A stretch of DNA of 64,000 bases from an archaeon (GTDB taxonomy: Archaea > EX4484-52 > WAPT01), in assembly GCA_029258795.1 (NCBI GenBank), contig JAPDKB010000007.1:243070-307069 (forward strand), read 5' to 3'. Positions 59,558 through 64,000 of the stretch are shown here, in pieces. The stretch's first letter is position 1. The number at the start of each line of letters is the position of its first letter. A program made the position numbers and the translations under genes. A model generated the notes under the pieces. It was not told the origin of the DNA. It searched no databases and saw only the letters and a list, made by a program, of their open reading frames with translations.

Positions 59558-60910
59558 ATGTTCATAAGAAACCTCGGCAATGTTTTTAAAATTTTTGAGG
59601 ACATACTACCTCTGATGTTTGAAAAAACTCCAAAAAGTGGACTGATAATAAGCGTTGGGGTCGGTCAGGGAATAGAAAGCGCGATCTGCTACTCCATATC
59701 GGTCTCTCACCCCGACAAAGTTATTTTTCTGGTCACGCCGCAAAGCGAGAAGGACACGATGGAAAGAGTGCAGAAGGAATGCGCAAAAAAGGACGTCGAA
59801 ATACCCGAAAGCGAGCTGATTCTGATTGAAAATGAGAATGATGTTGAAGCTGTGTTTAAGAAAGCAAGGGAAGCCATAAAAAGAATGAGAAAAAGCGATA
59901 TCCCTCCTGCGAACATAACGGTGGATTACACTTACGGCACGAAATCCATGTCTGCAGGACTCCTCTATGCCACGATACTAGAAAGGTGTGGTCATATAAG
60001 GTATGTAACCGGTAAGCGAGATTCAAAAACAGGGAGAGTTATCCCGGGTACGGAGAAGGAACTCACAACCAGCATTCGGGATCTTCTTGCTCCTATAGTG
60101 ATAAAGGACGCTATATCATTCTTCAACCTCTACCAGTTTGCTGCGGCAAAACGTGTTCTGGAAAGTTTTCTTGAAGGGATGGATGAGGAAAGTGCCATGA
60201 AAGTCTACCCATCCATCTGTCGGCTTTTCAAGCTGTGCGAGGTTTACAGGCATTGGGATGCCTTCAACCACGAAGATGCTTTGAAGGCATTTGAAGAAGT
60301 CGACAGAGAAGCTATAAGGAATATTGCTCCGCAGATAGGTGTAAATAAGGGCTGGCTGGGGAAAATAGTTAACGGGTTAAAAGGAGAAGAAGGTTTGAAT
60401 TTCGCGGAAGAACTACTTGTAGATCTCTGGATGAACGCAAGGAGAAGGATGGAGGAGGAAAGGTACGTTGATGCGGTTTCAAGGTTTTACAGACTCACAG
60501 AAATGATAGCACAGCACCAGCTGGAAAAGAACTACGGAATCGACACAAGAAATGTAGATATTGAGAAGGTTCCGGAAAATCTAAGAAATGAGCTGGGAAA
60601 TTACAGAGATGAGAAGGGAAAAATCAAAATCCCTCTCTTCAAGGCATATGAGCTTCTAGCAAGTTTGGGAGACCCACTGGGCAAAAAAGTTATGGAAGAC
60701 GAAAATACTTACAAACTCTTCAGGTCAGTCATCAGTTTCAGAAACAACTCAATCGCTGCTCACGGAACCCAGCTAGTTGGAAAGGACTTCGCCGAAAAGT
60801 TTGAAAAATTCGTCGAGGAGCTGTTGAAGGAGGCGATTGGAGAAAGGAAGCTGGAGAAGATGGAGAAGGAAGCTGCTTTCCCAAAACTTGACCCCCAAAA
60901 AATAAGCTAA
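59558..60910 (+). CDS. Csm6-like CARF-HEPN ribonuclease (Cas_Cas02710 family)
   Basis: 450 residues from ATG at 59558 (the preceding TTG is in frame but unlikely). The N-terminal CARF domain has LIISVGVGQGIESAI and ITVDYTYGTKSMSAGLLYA as its ligand-binding strands. The C-terminal helical part ends with FRSVISFRNNSIAAHGTQL, an R-x6-H HEPN RNase motif. It is predicted to be switched on by cyclic oligoadenylate from Csm1 and to degrade RNA. Family assignment to Cas02710 rests on the YGTKSMSAG and RNNSIAAHG motifs. It is followed by cas6 after 21 bases. Confidence 0.85.
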   Translation: MFIRNLGNVFKIFEDILPLMFEKTPKSGLIISVGVGQGIESAICYSISVSHPDKVIFLVTPQSEKDTMERVQKECAKKDVEIPESELILIENENDVEAVFKKAREAIKRMRKSDIPPANITVDYTYGTKSMSAGLLYATILERCGHIRYVTGKRDSKTGRVIPGTEKELTTSIRDLLAPIVIKDAISFFNLYQFAAAKRVLESFLEGMDEESAMKVYPSICRLFKLCEVYRHWDAFNHEDALKAFEEVDREAIRNIAPQIGVNKGWLGKIVNGLKGEEGLNFAEELLVDLWMNARRRMEEERYVDAVSRFYRLTEMIAQHQLEKNYGIDTRNVDIEKVPENLRNELGNYRDEKGKIKIPLFKAYELLASLGDPLGKKVMEDENTYKLFRSVISFRNNSIAAHGTQLVGKDFAEKFEKFVEELLKEAIGERKLEKMEKEAAFPKLDPQKIS

Positions 60911-60931
60911 GCTCTGTGAGGGAGTTACGGG

Positions 60932-61678
60932 ATGAGAATAGTGATCCTTCTCAAACCACTCACGAATGCATCTTATGATGCGATAAACAAGCATCACATC
61001 CAAGCTACAATATACTCCCTCCTTAGATCCACACCTTTTGATATCATCCATGAGCTCAGAGGGTTTAAGTACTTCACCTTCTCTGACATAATGCCTCCCA
61101 CAGATTTTAAAGAAGGTGAGCCAAAGCACATGCTCTTCAGCTCGCCCATGTCTTCACTGGTCAAATTCCTGAAAAACAGAATAAAAGAGGTGGGACGTGT
61201 CAAAATAAAAGATATATGGTTCGAGGTTGATGTGAAAACCGTACCTCAGAAATTCACCACAAGATGGATCACCGCAAGCCCCATAGTGCTTTATAAAGAT
61301 TCGAGGAAAAATGTTTACTTCTCCTTTTACCGGGACACGAATCTCCAGTTCTTCCTGGACAGGCTGAAGGAAAATGCTCTGAAGAAATACAACATCTACT
61401 ACAACGATGAGCTGAATTTTGAAGAGCCCCTCTTCGACATCATGAAATTCAACAAATCCGTATCGGTAGAGCTGACCAAAGATAAGAAAAAGTTCATAAT
61501 CATAGGGAGCACATGGAAACTCCTTGAAAAGATCAGGGTGCCCCGGCATCTCAGAAAGTTCTACAGATTTATATTTGATTGCGGACTCGGAGAAAAGAAC
61601 AGCCTTGGTTTCGGTTGTCTGAACGAACATCCCAGCCTCAGGAAACACTCTTCTCGATCTCGTAAATCTCAAGCATAG
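60932..61678 (+). CDS. cas6: Cas6 pre-crRNA endonuclease
   Basis: 248 residues. Start ATG follows GGGAG. It begins MRIVILLKPLTNASYDAINK and ends with the glycine-rich loop CGLGEKNSLGFGCL that defines Cas6. His46-type catalytic residues are hard to place by eye; HHIQ near residue 21 is a candidate. It cuts the array transcript in each repeat. The 3' end overlaps the convergent CARF regulator by 41 bases. Confidence 0.9.
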   Translation: MRIVILLKPLTNASYDAINKHHIQATIYSLLRSTPFDIIHELRGFKYFTFSDIMPPTDFKEGEPKHMLFSSPMSSLVKFLKNRIKEVGRVKIKDIWFEVDVKTVPQKFTTRWITASPIVLYKDSRKNVYFSFYRDTNLQFFLDRLKENALKKYNIYYNDELNFEEPLFDIMKFNKSVSVELTKDKKKFIIIGSTWKLLEKIRVPRHLRKFYRFIFDCGLGEKNSLGFGCLNEHPSLRKHSSRSRKSQA

Positions 61679-62285
61679 CCCTGCCTATATCCGTCAGGTA
61701 CACCACCTTTCTCTTGCCATCATACCTGTAATCGATCATACCCCATGTTCTCATTTTCTCCAGGTGTGTTTTTACGGTTGTGTCTGTGAGGTTAAGCTCT
61801 CTCGAGATTTCGTGCTGTGTAAGGATGCGCTCTCTCAGAAGCCTTGCTATTCTGTATCTCTGTCCCCTCAAACCGAAAAACGGCGATGTGTCGAGCTTTG
61901 GTGAGGGCACTTCCACATACTCCATCGTACCGTCCTTTCTCCTGAAAATGTAGAAAGCCTTTCCCCCCACGATCATGGTGTAGATGTAGAGCGCGAGAAC
62001 CATGATCTTTGTTCCGCCGGTGATGTTTGAGATCACATCATCTCCCACTCTGTATTTCACGCTCTTCCTCAGATCTGTTAGAATGACGTCAAGCCGGGAA
62101 GCATCGCTCACTATCACCTCAACTTCTCTGTAGAGTTTCTCGATGGCATTCCTGATGTCCTCGGCCATTCCGAATGTTTCCTGAGAACAGAGCAGGTAAA
62201 CTCTGTCTATCCTGCTGTGATATCTGAAACCCTCCAGAACGGGTGATTCCTGCTCACCAACGCTGCAGATCATTATCCTTTTCAT
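61638..62285 (-). CDS. CARF-wHTH transcriptional regulator (Csa3-like)
   Basis: 215 residues. The N-terminal CARF domain (KRIMICSVGEQESPVLEGF, SNITGGTKIMVLALYIYTM with the ligand-binding GGTK loop) is joined to a C-terminal winged helix (LLRERILTQHEISRELNLTD, TTVKTHLEKMRTWGMIDYRY). Csa3-type proteins sense cyclic oligoadenylate and control cas or adaptation genes. It is the best candidate to bind the TTAGA-N7-TCTAA sites. ATG at 62285 has GGTGAGG upstream. Confidence 0.87.
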   Translation of the reverse strand: MKRIMICSVGEQESPVLEGFRYHSRIDRVYLLCSQETFGMAEDIRNAIEKLYREVEVIVSDASRLDVILTDLRKSVKYRVGDDVISNITGGTKIMVLALYIYTMIVGGKAFYIFRRKDGTMEYVEVPSPKLDTSPFFGLRGQRYRIARLLRERILTQHEISRELNLTDTTVKTHLEKMRTWGMIDYRYDGKRKVVYLTDIGRAMLEIYEIEKSVS

Positions 62286-62294
62286 GACCTCACC

Positions 62295-62363
62295 GCGGAC
62301 AGCACCCTTTCAAATAGAAGCTAGCGTTTCCATTTTTATTAAATTTTGCCGGGTGCTGTCCGC
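62295..62363. repeat. 13-bp perfect inverted repeat flanking the CARF-regulator promoter
   Basis: GCGGACAGCACCC at 62295-62307 and its exact reverse complement GGGTGCTGTCCGC at 62351-62363 enclose 43 AT-rich bases. These contain a minus-strand TATA (AAATTTAATAAAAATGG, about 62335-62350). One arm lies in the mRNA leader next to the ribosome site. Confidence 0.8.
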
Positions 62364-62482
62364 TCGGTCGGAGAAGTCAGATTCCTCCCGTGATCTTTTC
62401 CCCACATTTTTCTTCCATCACCTCCGCGAGAGCTTTTGATAAAAAACTGGATTCGCCACTTTAAAGGCTCTTTTCTAAACAC

Positions 62483-62499
62483 TTAGATTTTGAATCTAA
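62483..62499. promoter_or_regulatory. Second copy of the CRISPR operator palindrome
   Basis: TTAGATT-TTG-AATCTAA. The core TTAGA-N7-TCTAA equals the site at 55588-55608. An extra TCTAAAC half-site adjoins at 62474-62480. It lies about 200 bases upstream of the CARF-wHTH start, downstream of the membrane-protein gene. Confidence 0.65.
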
Positions 62500-62570
62500 A
62501 TATTAAGAGAAACAACAGAAAAACAGAAAAGAGATAAAAAAGAAAACAAACCTCTCAACTTTGGTTTGAG

Positions 62571-63224
62571 TTACTTCTTCTTTTTTCTTGCTGCGGGTTT
62601 GCTCTGGTTTTTCATGTATTCCCTGAAGTAGCTCTCCGCCATTTCCTTCACTATGTCCTTGAGGCCGAGACCTATCGCTATTGCCAAGCCAAAGGCAAAG
62701 GCACCGACTATCAGCAGCAGGAGGTAGTTGAGCAGGTCAGTGGGTATGTGCAGCAGCTGTAGTGATGTTGTTATTCCCACGTACAGTATGAAGAGGAAAA
62801 TCAGCTTACCCAGAAGGTTGCCATAGAATTCCCTAGAGCGGAAAATATCGTCCTTGATGTACAATCCAATACCGTAGCTACCCAGCAGCACCGCTGTAGC
62901 ACCTATAACTCCCGGAAGTATTGAGATTACTGCTCCCATCAGGTTAACCAGCGCGTCTATCTTTGCTATATTCGCCGCATACTGTAAGAAGTAAAGTATG
63001 GTTGCCCACTTAAATATCAGCGAAAATATGAACGCCACACTCAAATATGTACGCTCCCTGTAAAACCTCTCAACTGCCGTGCTGCTGATCAATCTGTAGG
63101 ATATAGTTTCCACTATCTTCCCCGCTATGTAGCCGCCCACCACCACCAGCAGCGCAAGCACGAGGTTTGGCAGGTATTCCACTGTCTTCTGTGCCAGCAT
63201 CGAAGGCATTTCTCCCAGAGGCAT
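62571..63224 (-). CDS. Membrane protein with conserved TM-helix motif (mechanosensitive-channel-like)
   Basis: 217 residues. Five or so membrane helices: NLVLALLVVVGGYIAGKIVE, FIFSLIFKWATILYFLQYA, LPGVIGATAVLLGSYGIGLY, GKLIFLFILYVGITTSLQLL, LLLLIVGAFAFGLAIAIGLGLKD. The last resembles the MscS pore helix, but no MscS beta domain follows. It ends in KPAARKKKK. Related to PF05552-type proteins. ATG follows AGAGGTGAAC. Confidence 0.8.
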   Translation of the reverse strand: MPLGEMPSMLAQKTVEYLPNLVLALLVVVGGYIAGKIVETISYRLISSTAVERFYRERTYLSVAFIFSLIFKWATILYFLQYAANIAKIDALVNLMGAVISILPGVIGATAVLLGSYGIGLYIKDDIFRSREFYGNLLGKLIFLFILYVGITTSLQLLHIPTDLLNYLLLLIVGAFAFGLAIAIGLGLKDIVKEMAESYFREYMKNQSKPAARKKKK

Positions 63225-63303
63225 GTTTGTTCACCTCTAAATATATTGATGTTTTCAGTTTGGATTCCATGATTTATAAGTTTTCACCCTCACATTTTTT
63301 GGC

Positions 63304-64000
63304 ATGAAGGGAGGGGAGGATAAGATAAAAATCATAGAAAAAAGAAAGGAAGACCACCTGAAGCTTTGTTTGCGGGATGAGGTTGAGACAGATTTTTCTG
63401 CCGGGTTTGAAGATGTTCATCTCATCCATATGTCTGTGCCGGACTTCGATTTTGATGATGTGGACACCTCCTGCAATTTGTTTGGAAAAAAGATGGATGC
63501 TCCGATAATAATTGAGGCGATGACTGGTGGGGCAGAGATAGCCCACAAGGTCAACACGAACATTGCCAGAGCGGCTGAGGAATGTGGTGTAGCTATGGGT
63601 GTTGGTTCTGTCAGAGCTGCCATCGAGAACAAGGAGCTCTGGTACACGTATCAGGTGAGAGAAGTTGCACCATCCATCCCGCTCATATCCAACCTCGGGC
63701 TGGTGCAGTTCTCAAACGGATACGGGCTGGATGAAATGGTGGAAGCTGTGGAAGCCATGGAGGCAGATGCTCTTGCCATCCACCTCAACCCGTTGCAGGA
63801 GGTTGTGCAGCCGGAAGGAGATAGGAAATGGAAGAACTCGCTTGATATGGTGTCTGACCTCATGAACCATGTTAACTTCCCCGTAATAGCCAAGGAGACA
63901 GGAGCTGGAATCTCTAGGGAGGTTGCAGTTAAGCTTGAGAAGGCAGGATTTAAAGCCATAGATGTTGGCGGAGTTGGAGGAACTTCATTTGCCATGGTTG
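63304..64000 (+). CDS. fni: Isopentenyl-diphosphate delta-isomerase, type 2 (5' part)
   Basis: The open frame from ATG at 63304 runs off the window (232 codons seen of about 350). KRKEDHLKLCLRDEVE, IEAMTGGAE, MGVGSVRAAIENKELWYTY, SNLGLVQF, AIHLNPLQEVVQPEGDR and VIAKETGAGISREVA are the FMN- and substrate-binding motifs of type 2 IDI. It interconverts IPP and DMAPP for archaeal isoprenoid lipids. TATA TTTATAAG is about 27 bases upstream. Confidence 0.95.
   Translation, partial: MKGGEDKIKIIEKRKEDHLKLCLRDEVETDFSAGFEDVHLIHMSVPDFDFDDVDTSCNLFGKKMDAPIIIEAMTGGAEIAHKVNTNIARAAEECGVAMGVGSVRAAIENKELWYTYQVREVAPSIPLISNLGLVQFSNGYGLDEMVEAVEAMEADALAIHLNPLQEVVQPEGDRKWKNSLDMVSDLMNHVNFPVIAKETGAGISREVAVKLEKAGFKAIDVGGVGGTSFAMV

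Noticed and set aside
1-64000. Insertion sequences, prophage genes or rRNA operons
   Set aside because: No transposase, integrase, terminal repeats around genes, or rRNA-like sequence was found in any part of the window.

Overview
The window is a gene-dense piece of an archaeal chromosome. Evidence for Archaea: the C-terminus of a TFIIB-type factor, archaeal ribosomal proteins S3Ae, S8e, L21e and L37e, an Sm-like protein, RNA polymerase subunit F, Pus10, archaeal-type ThrRS, a C/D-box guide RNA, TATA boxes 25-30 bases before many starts, and type 2 isopentenyl-diphosphate isomerase. Gene order such as pus10-rpl21e-rpoF-DUF655-ksgA and recJ-rps3ae is typical of euryarchaeal genomes. The many secreted proteins with Cys-rich, TNAH-type or thrombospondin-like repeats resemble those of uncultured (DPANN-like or deep euryarchaeal) lineages. 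The exact lineage cannot be settled from sequence inspection.

Layout. 1-2.0 kb: end of a TFB gene, Trm1, a double-guide C/D-box sRNA and a small hypothetical. 2.3-6.2 kb: an AT-rich, overlapping defence operon (restriction-like nuclease, DUF262/DUF1524 protein, DNA methyltransferase), probably acquired. 6.3-13.2 kb: a Toprim protein, a multidomain nucleotidyltransferase, a giant TIM-barrel protein with a coiled-coil insert, and a tandem pair of uncharacterised paralogues. 13.3-18.6 kb: two surface proteins, one of 1467 residues. 18.7-24.7 kb: a wHTH regulator, S3Ae, a structured non-coding RNA candidate, RecJ, endonuclease V, uracil-DNA glycosylase, a tRNA thiolase and TrmI. 25.9-31.2 kb: the Pus10/translation/KsgA cluster. 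31.2-49.6 kb: HerA-like ATPase, MscS, XTPase, tRNA-Gly, L37e/LSm, S8e/Ogt, MinD-like ATPase, a PAP2-dolichol-kinase fusion, a DUF47/PiT pair, HD proteins, an autoregulated membrane-protein/XRE operon, tRNA-Gln, a frameshifted vapBC locus and ThrRS.

49.6-62.5 kb is a complete type III-A CRISPR-Cas locus. csm1-csm5 run leftward. cas1-cas2 run rightward into a TATA-bearing leader and a 35-repeat array. These are followed by a CARF-HEPN (Csm6-like) nuclease, Cas6 and a convergent CARF-wHTH regulator. Cas10/Csm1 keeps its GGDD motif, so cyclic oligoadenylate signalling to both CARF proteins is expected. A palindrome TTAGA-N7-TCTAA occurs in the csm1/cas1 divergent promoter and upstream of the CARF-wHTH gene, suggesting a regulon. 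Several spacers read, in antisense, as ribosome-binding sites plus start codons, so crRNAs made from the leader side would pair with mRNA.

62.6-64 kb: a mechanosensitive-channel-like membrane protein and the start of type 2 IDI, which runs off the window.
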